From Rhizophagus irregularis (lineage: Eukaryota > Glomeromycota > Glomeromycetes > Glomerales > Glomeraceae), in assembly GCF_026210795.1 (NCBI RefSeq), contig NC_089435.1, positions 558,001 through 622,000 on the forward strand: 64,000 bases of DNA, given 5' to 3'. This document shows, piece after piece, positions 23,684 through 34,623 of this stretch. Under the pieces are notes generated by a model. That model was not told where the DNA came from. It saw nothing but the letters and a program-made list of their open reading frames with translations, and did not search any database. Numbering within the stretch: position 1 is the stretch's first letter; every line of letters begins with the position of its first letter. Position numbers and translations under genes: made by a program.

Positions 23684-26600
23684 TTAACCGCATAGTAACA
23701 AATCACGGGTTTCTGCAATGAAATAACTTACATGCTTTATTATTAAATAATTGTTTAAATAAAGAATTTAGTTAATTCAAATTATATGCAATTATTACAT
23801 AGTAGAATCAAATAAAGAATCAAATAAAAAACTAACACATTATATTATTAAATAATTTATTAAATAATGAATTTAATTAGTTCAAATTTAATAATATATA
23901 AATATGTACTAACAGCTAATAATAGAATTAAATAAATAATTTACCAACTATTATTATTAAAATAAAGAATTTAAGTTAGTTTAAATTATATTATATAAAT
24001 ATGTAATAATAGAATTAAATAAATAACTTACCATCTAATATAAATTAACAAATAATTTTTAAATAAAGAATTAATTAGTTTAAATTATATGTAAATATTA
24101 TATAATAATAGAATTACTTACAATCTATATTAATAAATAATTTTTTAAACAAAGAATTTAGTTAGTTTAAATAATATACAGTATGTAGTAGTAATAGAAT
24201 TAAATAAATAATTTACATGCTATATTATTAAGATAAAGAATTTAGTTAGTTTAAATTATATGTAAATATTATATGAAAATGTACTAACAATAGAATTAAA
24301 TAAATAAATTATAACTTACAATCTAATATAAATTAACAAATAATATTTTAAATAAAGGATTAATTAGTTTAAATTATATGTAAATATTATATAATAATAG
24401 AATTACTTACAAGCTATGTGCCTATGTTAATAAATAATTTTTTTAAACAAAGAATTTAGTTAGTTTAAATAATATACAATATGTAATAGTAATAGAATTA
24501 AATAACTTACACGCTATATTATTAAGATAAAGAATTCAATTAGTTTAAATTATATGTACAGTATATATTATATAAATATGTATAAATATGTAAAATTAAA
24601 TAAGTAACTTACTCGCTATCATATTATTAAATAATTTTAAATAATTTTAAAACAAGGATTTAGTTAGTTTAAATCATATATATATTACACAAATATGTAT
24701 TAATAGAATTAAATAAGTAACTTACTTCCTATATATTAAATATTTTTAAAATAAAGAATTTAGTTAGTTTAAACTATATGTAAATATTATATAAATATGT
24801 AATAATAATAGAATTAAATATATAACTTATAACTTACCAACTAAAAGAAATTACCAAATAATTTTTTAGTTAGTAGTTTAAATTATATGTAAGTATTATG
24901 ATATAAACATGTAATAATGGAAATAAATAACTTACGAACTATATTATTAAATAATTTTTAAATAAAGATTAGTTTAAATTATATATTTATATGTAAATAA
25001 TATGCAAATGTGTAATAATAAAATTAAATAAATAAATTATAACTTACCATCTAATGTAATTATATAAATTACCAAATAAATTTTAAATAAAGAATTTAAT
25101 TATTTTAAATTTATATAAATATGTAATAATAGAACTAAATAAATAACTTACTCCCTATATATTAAATAAATTTTTTAATTAAAGTAATTGGTTAGTTTAA
25201 TTATATGTAAATATTATATGAATATGAATAACAAATAACTTACTCCCTATACATGTTATTAAATAATTTTTTAAATAAAGAATTTAGTTAGTTTAAATTA
25301 TATGTAAATATTATATGAATATAAAATAATAGAATTAAACAAATTTTAGCTTACTCCCTATGTTATTAAATAATTTTTTAAATAAGAAAAAATGTATTTG
25401 TAACAGCCTGTTACATATCTTATTTGTAACATCCTTTTTTTATTTTTTTTTTATAATAAGTTTAATGTGTTTCACAAATAAAATTTTTATATGCAAAATT
25501 TAATTTGGAAAACTTTTACTTAATGTATTTAAGACAGTTTCATAGACAAAATTTTAAGTTATAAGCAGTTTCTTGAAATTTTTTAAAAAATTCTTTTGTC
25601 TTAGTTACACAACTGATCTTTTGTTTTTGTTTACATTACGCCTGATCTTAAATTTTAATTGGATAAAATTGGGGGTTGTTACAAATAAGACACGTAACAG
25701 GCTGTTACAATTAGATTTATCCTTTAAATAAAGAATTTAGTTAGTTTTAAATTATATGTAAATATTATATGAATATGAAATAATAGAATAAAAAATAACT
25801 TACCCTCTATAGTATTAATTTTTTAAGTAAAGAATTTAGTTAATTTAAATTATAAGTAAATATTATATAAATATGTAATAATAGAATTAAATAAATAACT
25901 TACGCCCTATATTAATAAATAATATTTTAAATAAAGAATTTAGTTAGGTTAAATGATATGTAAATATTATATAAATAAATAACCTATAACTTACAATCTA
26001 AAAGAAATTACAATATAATTTTTTTAAATAATATGTTAGTTTATATAAATATGTAATAATAGAATTAAATAAATAACTTACTCCCTATATTATTAAATAA
26101 TATTTAAAATAAAGAATTAAGTTAGGTTAAATTATATGTAAATAAAGGTATAAATAAATAACCTATAACTTACCGTCTAAAAGAAATTATTTTAAATAAA
26201 GAATTTAGTTAGTTTTAAATTATATGCAAATATTATATGAATATGAAATAATAGAATTAAATGAATAAATTACTTACTCTCTATAGTATTAAATAATATT
26301 TTAAATAAAGAATTTAGTTAGTTTAAATTATATATAAATATTATATAAATGAGTAATAATAGAATCAAATAAATAACTTACGAACTATATTATTAAATAA
26401 TTTTTCAAATAAAGAATTTAGTTAGTTTAAATTGTATGTAATATTATATAGATAACTAACCTATAACTTACCATCTAAAAAAAATTATTTTAAATAAAGA
26501 ATTATAAGTTAGTTTAAATTATATTATATAAATATGTGATAATAGAATTAAATAAACAACTTACAATCTATATTATTAAATAATTTTTTAAATGAAGAAT

Positions 26601-27417
26601 TTAGTTAGTTTAAATTATATGTAAATATTATATACTAATGGAATTACTTACGAGCTATTTTAATAAATAATTGAATTTAGTTAGTTTAAATTATATGTAA
26701 ATATAAACATTTAATTATAGAATTAATATAAATTAATAATTTTATAACTTACTATCTAAAAGAAATTACCAAATAATTTTTTAAATAAAGAATTTATTTA
26801 GGTTATATTATATAAAGAATAGAAATATGGACTTACACCCTGTAGTATTATTAATTATTAATTAGTTAAATATGGATATAAGAGAATATACTGTAAATTA
26901 AATATATCACTTGCAATCTAATTATTTATGAAAAATATAATTAGTTGAGTTATACGAAATATTAAACAAATAAATATAGTTTTCAAATATTGTAACTTAC
27001 CATCTGTGATATTAAATAGTTGATTAAACAAAGAATTTAGTTATTTGAATATTATGTGAAATAAAATAAAAAACTAAAGATTTAAATAACTGATAGCTTA
27101 CAAACTATAATATTATTAATCATTAAACGAATTATTTGGTAATATGAAATATAACAAAAATAAGTATTCTCATTATTATTCAATTATAAGATAATCTATT
27201 AACTTACGAGCTAAATTATTATTTAATATATAATTGTTATATAATATAGTTAGTTTATATGTGTATATTATAAGGTATAATAATAGAAAATGATTAAATA
27301 AAAAGTTTAATATATCAGCTTGTTTAATATATTATATTTACCTTTGGATTCCTTGGTGCTAGTACTTCCTTCAAATTCTTCGGTACTATTTCCTCCAAAT
27401 TCTTCAGTATTGGCCAT
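23684..27417 (-). CDS. Candidate micro-exon gene: one 76-nt exon plus about 31 three-nucleotide exons
   Basis: The first exon 27417..27342 encodes MANTEEFGGNSTEEFEGSTS then TKESK and ends one base into a codon before GTAAAT. After it, minus-strand units of about 80-140 nt each show a GT(A)AGT donor, a CTAAC-type branch site about 36-40 nt before the acceptor, and a TAG/CAG acceptor, always leaving exactly three nucleotides before the next donor. Triplets by top coordinate: 27210 CTC, 27104 TTT, 27003 ATG, 26917 ATT, 26839 GGT, 26755 ATA, 26654 CTC, 26567 ATT, 26474 ATG, 26384 TTC, 26280 AGA, 26176 ACG, 26084 GGA, 25997 ATT, 25906 GGC, 25806 AGG, 25357 GGA, 25246 GGA, 25154 GGA, 25050 ATG, 24938 TTC, 24840 TTG, 24728 GAA, 24615 CGA, 24513 CGT, 24413 CTT, 24322 ATT, 24229 CAT, 24124 ATT, 24034 ATG, 23947 TTG, 23734 CAT. 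In the frame set by exon 1 the joined triplets read without a stop, beginning ALYDWYTHYV. A last acceptor (TTTCATTGCAG) opens a 29-nt exon 23712..23684 ending in TAA. Exon 1, 31 triplets and this exon total 198 nt, a multiple of three. Splicing is inferred, not shown. Confidence 0.5.
23713..27341 (-). repeat. Tandem array of intron-like units, about 100 nt each
   Basis: About 33 diverged copies of a unit run head to tail. On the + strand a typical unit reads AATAACTTAC, a variable triplet, CTAT, then AT-rich text containing AAAGAATTTAGTTAG and TTTAAATTATATGTAAATAT. On the minus strand this is donor, branch site and acceptor. Spacing between triplets ranges from about 78 to 113 nt; the one outlier contains an inserted 311-bp element. 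One unit near 23840 has lost donor and acceptor. The donor is GTAAGT in most units; variants are GTAAAT (23941, 24221), GTAAGC (25349, 27096) and one GCAAGT (26909). The last complete unit (triplet 23734) is only 19 nt from the final acceptor. Confidence 0.9.
25399..25709. mobile_element. MITE inside the intron-like array (311 bp)
   Basis: Arms 25399-25430 and 25678-25709 are inverted copies over 32 nt with about three mismatches, both beginning TGTAACAGCCTGTTAC. The element sits between the donor of the unit with triplet 25806 and the acceptor of the unit with triplet 25357, so it enlarges one intron without touching splice signals. Similarity may continue a few bases outward. The target duplication is unclear (possibly ATT). 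Confidence 0.75.
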
Positions 27418-27763
27418 TATTATAATTATATTAAAATTCTTCTTAACTGGAAAAGATAATGTAAAAAACTTTTTTTTTTACGTCTTTATTGATATGGGTA
27501 TATATGGTAATAAATGCAAAAATGTTGATCACATGTACGACAAATTTTGCGCGTCCGGAATGGTTTGTCAATTATCAATTATTGAGCGTCGTTGCTGCGC
27601 GGACAGAGAAAATTTTCTTAATATAATATACCGATGGCATTAAGTAGATGTATCTTTGGCTACTTTGCAAGTTTACTTGGGTGGCAAAAGTAGTTTTGAA
27701 TATATTTTTTGAAAAACCGCATCGAAAATGATCGGCAAAGACAATAATAGCCTTTATATATAG

Positions 27764-28680
27764 TCAGACCTCTACATACTAATTACCACATTCGAAGTGA
27801 AAATTATAGTATAATATAAAGTACTGATTATGCAATGTAAACTTATAGAGGTTTAAAATTAAATTTGTCCGTAGAACTACGAAACTGAATAAATAAATAA
27901 AATAATAATAATAAAAGTTGAAAATTAAAATATAAATAAACAAATGATAAAAATAAAAAAAAGCTTTAAGTTGCTTAAACCCAGAAAATTTTATGAGTAT
28001 ACAGTTTTTGTGATTTCGAATGGTTCGGTCATGATATATCAATAAATCATTAGTGCTGATCAAATACATCCGAAACCTAAAAAAATAAAAAATTTAAGAT
28101 AGTTTGCAAAGTATAATTTTAAAAAATTATAAGCTAGAAATAATGAGTTATTAGAACTTACGTTTCAGCTTGTTATCATGTAATTTTTAAGATATTTTTT
28201 ATGTTTTATTGTTCAATAAAATTTAGCCAAGTTTGTATAGATTTAAATACATCGCTCTCAAAGACATTTGTATTTGCACTTGTTCAGAATCATTTTCACT
28301 AATTTCATTTTCACCTGGATTAATGCATCTGCTAATAAAGCAGTGTAAGAATCCGATATTACATCAAGTTCTTTGATTATTTCATTGATATTTTCTATTT
28401 CATCATTCATTACTGTGTTCTGTCTTGTATTGGTTATATCTTCATTGGTTGAAGAAGGCAAAATTCCAGTTTTTTTCCAGCAATTGAAGATTGTTTCTTC
28501 AGTCACATTTTCCACGAATCTGCTGAACAATTAATAGCTTCTTTAGTAATGTCTTTTCCAAGTTTCAACGTATGGTGAAATATTTTCTCTTAAAATGATT
28601 TTTGAAACTTGCAATTATTTCGGCATCTAGAGATTGAAGATGGCTTGTTGTATAATAATGTTTAACCATAACTATTTGTT
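27764..28680 (-). pseudogene. Tigger/pogo-like transposase relic
   Basis: The minus strand from about 28680 reads TSHLQSLDAEIIASFKNHF, then a stop, then after a frameshift ETIFNCWKKTGILPSS and a short tail to 28258. The LDAxIIxSFK and NCWxKTGILP motifs mark the C-terminal part of Tigger/pogo DDE transposases. The N-terminal HTH and most of the DDE core are missing. Just beyond the 3' end, at 27764, CAGACCTCTACATAC resembles a Tigger-type terminal repeat, so this is probably the remains of an element truncated at its 5' side. The open frame at 27779-28069 in between has no features. Confidence 0.7.
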
Positions 28681-29618
28681 TTAAAAAAGTGCTAGAATGG
28701 TTGTAAAGAAAGAACTATTATTATTAACGCAAATTTCATTTAAAATTTCAGACTTTTTACTAAAAAAAAAATTAACGTTAAAATGTATCAAAAAAATGAT
28801 ATTCTTTTTTAAGAATGTAATTAAATATTATCAACTATTATTAACTTTTTTTATTTGAATTATCATCTTACGTAATTCAATTACGCTACGATAGATTTGA
28901 ATCTTCATCATTAAAACAATTTATTTCTAAACGGTGAATTTATATAAAGATTATACAACAATTTAATGTTACTTATTCTTTATAAAATTTACTAAGAAAT
29001 TAAATAATAAAATTTGTAGAAATTCATTAAATTTTAGTGATTTAAATTTTAATATACTCGAATTAAAAAATTAATAGGAGTCTTATGAGCTGAATCTTGG
29101 TTTCTTTTTCTTTTAACGACATTATGAAAAATCATACAGTATTTTGCAAAATGACATCAAATCTTTTATTATTGTTTTGTATAACATTTAATATTTCCCA
29201 TTTGCACTTCATCTATCACGAAATTAAAATAGTTTGACTAGAATTCAATATCATATTAAGAACGTCAAGCAAGATATCATCGTTTCGAATAATATCCTAT
29301 GATTATCTTTTCAGAAGTTATACACTAAACTCGTGGTTTCTTATTCGTTTTTTATAAATTCATGCCTGAATCATCTTTTCAGATAGATATCGTAAAATAT
29401 TCACATAAGAAATAAATCATGATCTCCAAGTTGATATATCTGATATTACGTAAATGTTAACGATCCTTAAAATTTTTGTTAACCAAATTTGGATAAATTT
29501 GTTTGTGGATCAATGATAATTTTAATATTGATCTCGTGATATGATTACTAATCAAGTGACCCCTTTAAAAAGAATTTAGAAATTTCGAATTTGTTCCATT
29601 ACACAAAAATTGCTTGTT
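28681..29618. other. Non-coding stretch upstream of RpiB-cupin gene
   Basis: AT-rich, no gene seen. It contains the promoter of the downstream gene, with no motif I can call. Confidence 0.4.
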
Positions 29619-29938
29619 ATGAAAAAAAAAAACATCAAAATTTATTTGGGTTCTGATCCATATGGAAAAGAATTAAAAGATGTAGTAAAAAATCATTTAA
29701 CATCTTTATCGACTAATGATCAATTTTCAAACTTAGAAATTGTTGATTTAGGAACACAAGACAAATATTATGATATTGCTTTTGAACTTGCGTCATTAGT
29801 TGGCGAAAGAAAAAAACTTGAAAATTCTGAAGAAGAAAAAAAAGGAATTTTAGTTTGTGGTACCGGAATGGTATGAATTTATTCATTTAAATAATTATTT
29901 AAATTTTTGTAAATTTTTTCTTTTTTTTTAATTTGAGA

Positions 29939-29977
<39 letters not shown>

Positions 29978-30868
29978 TGTAGGGAATGTCAATTATTGCG
30001 AATAAAGTTCCTGGAGTTTATGCTTCTCCATGTCAAGATGTTAAAACTGCTTTTGATTCTCGTGGAATTAATAATTCAAATGTTTTAACTTTAGGAAGTA
30101 TGGTTACAAACAATGATAATGCGAAGGAAATCATCGAAACTTGGCTTAAAACAAGTTTTACTAATGGATGGGAAGACAAACAGGATGTTAAAGTAAGTTC
30201 ATAAAAATGTTCTTTGAAATTTGAAAACTATCACATATATCATATTATCATTTTTTTTTTTTTATAGGATTTCCTTGAAAATTCGATGAAAGAAATTCCA
30301 AAACTTATTAATAATCATTCACATATTCCTTATTCAACTCAAGCATTAAGTGGGGATGCAAATAATGAAGCTTCATTTGTTTCTATTCCTGGGTTGGACG
30401 AACGTTGTAAATGGTGCCTTTTAAGACAGGAACGACATGTAAACACTTCTGATAGTAATGATGATAGTATTGAAAGACTCAGAGCTGTTGTTAGATTTCC
30501 AAAGGGGTCTATGGAGCGTAAGTCTGTTATTTATTCTTTCTTAATCAAAAGAGTGGGAAGAATCAAAGAATGAGAGAATTATATCAAATCAACGAATTAA
30601 CGAATTTCTCTCTTTTTTTTTAGCACCACATCATCATACTCATGGTCATGACGTTTTTGTTATTCGTGGTCATAAAACTGTTAAGAATCTTACAACAGGT
30701 GTTGATTATGAATTACGTCCTGGTGGTTATTTGTATACACCTGCTACTCAAATTCATCAAGTATTTTATCATGAAGATACTGAATATTGGTTTGGTAGTG
30801 ATGAAGGTTTTGATATGATGTGGGATAGTGATGTTAAAAATATTGTTTTTGAGGAGGATCAAAAATAA
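29619..30868 (+). CDS. RpiB/LacA-type sugar-phosphate isomerase fused to a cupin domain
   Basis: Four exons 29619..29870, 29983..30192, 30268..30517 and 30624..30868 join with GT-AG introns in phases 0, 0 and 1 to give 318 residues. I chose the ATG at 29619 because it precedes the first beta-strand (KIYLGSDPYGKEL). Residues about 5-150 are RpiB-like: VDLGTQDKYYD, the nucleophile Cys in ILVCGTGMGMSIIA, and NNSNVLTLGS; the family interconverts ribose-5-P and ribulose-5-P or related phosphosugars. SDPYG replaces the usual SDHAG. Residues about 235-318 are a cupin: HHHTHGHDVFVIRG supplies metal-ligand histidines and PGGYLYTPATQIHQV the second motif. The pairing suggests a metabolic sugar-handling enzyme; the precise substrate is unknown. 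No damage is seen. Intron 1 contains a (TTA)n run. Confidence 0.9.
29938..29978. repeat. ATT/TTA microsatellite in intron 1
   Basis: About 13 uninterrupted TTA units immediately upstream of the acceptor TTTGTAG. Confidence 0.9.
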
Positions 30869-32050
30869 TTTACTTTTTGAAATTTTTTATGATATATTAA
30901 AAGAATTTTTTTTTTAATGTATTATCAATTATATTATTATTATAAGCAATATTGTAAATAAAAGTCGTTAGTTTATTGAAATTCCTAAGAATGCGAGGCT
31001 TTATTAATTTAAATTTTCACATGATGTAACGTTCGGTAATCGGTGTATTTCATCTGAACGTCAACAAGTATACGATTATACGTATATAGTTGTTAACTGT
31101 TTTATACTCGAAACATAAATTTTACGTTTTTATTCCCTATTTTAACGAGTGCAGATACAAATTTAACGTTATATGAACGTCTAAATTCCGAATATTATAT
31201 TAGATAAAATGAGATATTAATATAAATTTGATAAAATATCTGCCAATGAGTTAATAATAAATATTATTTTTTTTAAAAAAATTGAAAAAGTCGTACCACA
31301 CACATCAAAGTGATTATAATATTACAAATATGGAAATAATTAACATGAAAATACTTAAACATCGTTTAACGCATAATAGAGACGTAATCTTATAGTATTA
31401 CTTTAATTAGGATCTGTTACGAAATCCCGAGTCCCGGTTCTTTGACAATCACAATTCCATCAGGCATCAAATCATATCCATGACAACCAAAATCTCACTA
31501 TCCTAATATATATAATTATACTGATAATTTTAAATTACAATATTAACGGTAATTTTATATATTTTTTTTATTTTAGTATAAAATTATTTTTTAATTGTCA
31601 ATTATAATCATTTTTTTTAATTACAATCTAAAAATTAAAATAAGGAATATGAAAATCATTGCTATGAGATTTGCAATCAATATTGGCATAATTTTTCAAG
31701 GCTGAATACAATTACCCTATTATTGATGATTGACCAGGAATACTTTGCAGTCTTGCGGTAGTATAGGCTGTGAACACTTTCAACATAACTTGGGACTGTG
31801 ACCATTTACCATTTTACTGTAGCAGTTTAGCTAGTTATGCCGCTTTAAAATGATTACATAATTACCAAAAGGAAGAAGGGCTGAACCATGGACCTTATAA
31901 AAAAATTTTATCCGTTATTTCTGTAAAACTCAGTAAAAATGAACCTTTCCCGGATTCATTAACGGAAAATGAAAATAATTCGATAGATCCTGTGATAGAA
32001 GGTTATTAATTCCGGAAATATGAGCCTTTTACGAAAAAAAAATGGAATAT
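30869..32050. other. Non-coding stretch
   Basis: Downstream of the RpiB-cupin stop. AT-rich, nothing recognisable. Confidence 0.4.
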
Positions 32051-33785
32051 AAAAAACGGATCAACTTTTTTTACAGGAAATGAACAAATTGATAATCTAT
32101 TTCAATAAACGATGTAATATTTGAATGGATACCATGCCATCAGTTTAATAATACTAAACAACAAAACATATTCAGCAAGATGGAGGGATGGTCCATTAAT
32201 GTATGATGACCGCACATATAAAAATGAATACATAAGATATTCAGAAAATAAACCAGTTATTTTAAAATATTTACTAGCTGATTCACAAAATATTACCAAT
32301 GAATTTTTAAATAAATTATATAAAATTTTTTAAAATTAATTTCAATTATTTTTTATTGTATTTATATATATATATTTTTAGTAGATTATAAACAAATATA
32401 AGGGTTATCACAAAATCCTATTACATAAATATGTAAATACAGAATACGAATGGTGTAAGTCATGTCAAAAAAGTTATTTAAAAAACAACACAAATTGGAC
32501 CAGTAAAAATAAGCAAATTGATAAATTATTAATGACTATGGATGATACAATATTTGAAAGGATACCATATAATCAGTTTAATGATATTAAAGAATTAAGT
32601 AATACAACACATTCATAGGGATTGGAATCGATTATCATTATTAGAATCGATTTTAGAATCGATTAATCGTCGATTAATCGTTAATCGAAATTATACTACT
32701 TTCGGTCACGTGACTATTAAATTTATTAAGATCGGCATAAAAATATCCTTTTTGGGAATTTTGTACAACATAACTTGAATTTCATTGGACAACAAAATTT
32801 CCTTTTTTGGAATTTTGTTAATGTCACGTGACAACGACCTAACTTCTTATTAACGGACTACCCCAAAATGTCACGAAACGGCCGGCATTAAGAAATTAAG
32901 AAATTAACTATGTGACAAATAATGTGTGACAAATAGGTTTTTGTCAACCGAAATAAAACTAATACTTGTAGGGAAATCTTATTAACGCTACTGCGCCACT
33001 ATAAGTAAATTTGATTTTTATTCGATAATCGATTTAAAATCGATTCTTATCGATTTTCGATAAATTCGATTATTGTAAAATCGATTCCAATCCCTACACA
33101 TTCAGCAAGATGAAAAGTTGGTCCAATTATTATATCATTTTAAAAATGAGTATATTAGAGATTAAGCAAATAAAACAGTTATTTTAAAATATTTATTTGT
33201 TTTCAAAATATTACTGATGAATTATTAAATAAGGTATGCAAATTTTATTTTTAAACTTAATTTGGATTATTTTTTATTATATTAACACTTTTTAATAGAT
33301 TATAGAACATTATAATAAATTTCAAATATATGGATAGAATCCTACTAGTATAAAGAACAATTACATTATTGAAGATAAATATTTTAAATTTTTTGTGATA
33401 AATGTGGTAATAAATATACAAATATGGAATAAATGGTGTAAAGTATGTCAAAAGAATTATTTGAAAGAAACTTGACAAACTGGACTAGTAATAGTAACAA
33501 ATTGATAAATTAATTCAAGGAATGCAATTAAAATAACTGAAAGTTAAGTTAATGATTATAAAGACATTATATTTAATAGATACCATATAATTAATTTAAT
33601 GACATTAAAGAAATAGGTAAAGGTGGTTTTGCTAAAGTATATTCAGAAAAATGGAGGAATGGTCCATTATATTGGAATAAAAAGAATACAAAAGAGATAA
33701 AAGAAATTTAAACAAAATAGTGGCTTTAAAATGTTTAAATAATTCTCAAAATATTTCTAATAAATTTTAAATGGAAGAAATGATG
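32051..33785 (+). pseudogene. Three-module kinase N-lobe pseudogene, collinear with 57.4-58.9 kb
   Basis: Three successive modules can be read through stops and frameshifts. Module 1 (about 32070-32330) reads NKTYSARWRDGPLMYDDR and ADSQNITNEFLNK, like 58.5-58.9 kb. Module 2 (about 32390-33235) reads EWCKSCQKSYLKNN and KELSNTTHS, then is split by a hAT MITE before resuming at THSARW. Module 3 (about 33290-33780) reads NKWCKVCQKNYLK, then IGKGGFAKVYSEKWRNGPLY and IVALKCLNNSQNISN. Order and introns match the minus-strand array at 58.9 to 57.45 kb, so this is an inverted, decayed duplicate of that segment. It ends before the catalytic half of the kinase. Confidence 0.85.
32616..33096. mobile_element. 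hAT-type MITE inside the kinase pseudogene (481 bp)
   Basis: Ends TAGGGATTGGAATCGATT and its exact inverse AATCGATTCCAATCCCTA are flanked by a perfect 8-bp duplication CACATTCA (32608-32615, 33097-33104). The subterminal regions are full of ATCGATTAATCG-type repeats. There is no coding capacity. Removing the element and one duplication makes the kinase-module text contiguous with its paralogue near 58.13 kb. Confidence 0.95.
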
Positions 33786-34080
33786 AGATCATTAGATAAT
33801 TATGTTTGAAACGAGAAAGTAAATATTATCTTTTCACACTATTTTATTCATAAAAATAACCAAATAAAAAATTATTTATTAAAAAAGGGCAAAAAAGGCT
33901 CTATATGTATGTTGCTGCAAATCCCAAAATAATTTTGTTAAAATATACAATTATTCAAATTTAAATATAATAATATGTAATTTATTATAAGTTTTTCTAA
34001 CTTAGATAAACTGAACCAAACTATTATTGTAGTTAAAAATTGTCTACCATAAAAATAATGGTTTTCTACAATAATTGTAT

Positions 34081-34138
34081 GTTATTGAACGGGGCGTCAA
34101 AATATCGGCCGAAGGCCGATATAGCCCCGTTCAATAAC
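34081..34138. repeat. Compact GC-rich double hairpin
   Basis: Outer arms GTTATTGAACGGGGC and GCCCCGTTCAATAAC (15 nt, perfect) enclose an inner perfect palindrome ATATCGGCCGAAGGCCGATAT (written here as arms ATATCGGCC and GGCCGATAT around GAA). In very AT-rich surroundings this is conspicuous. It may be a miniature mobile element or a structured RNA or terminator. Confidence 0.85.
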
Positions 34139-34623
34139 AATATTATTATACGTGATATTAGGATTAGTGCGTGTGCTAATATAATTATATTGTCGATCAT
34201 CATTAAAAATATCGGGCATGATAACAAAAATATCGGTACAATGAATTCCGCACAATCCTAATGAGCGTGTAATAATTGATATTAAATTATGAAATTATGA
34301 TGTGTAGTATATGATAATAGATTTATTTCTACAAAATCAACAAACAAACCGTAAATAATGAGAGCATGTAAATAATTAAAATAAACTAATCCATTTTCGT
34401 AACTCAAAATATTTATAAATTAAACTGAAATTTTATTAAATGATCACAAACCCGCAGTAGTTAATGTGTGCAGTAACACCCGCAGATTTCTAAGTTAAGT
34501 TGCAAACTTGCAATGTTTCTGATTATAGAAATTGATCATCATAAAATAATATAAAAAGTGTTCGTACTCCAAACTTAAATTTCCACTGCATTTCTTACTT
34601 ATTCTCATTAAAAATTAAATACA

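Noticed and set aside
23713-27341. CRISPR-like or centromeric satellite array
   Set aside because: The constant part is longer than the variable part, the variable part is only 3 nt, the genome is eukaryotic, and splice-site conservation is better explained by intron-like units.
27320-27643. 107-codon frame on the + strand
   Set aside because: It overlaps the minus-strand first exon of the micro-exon candidate, starts in AT-rich text and shows no domain.
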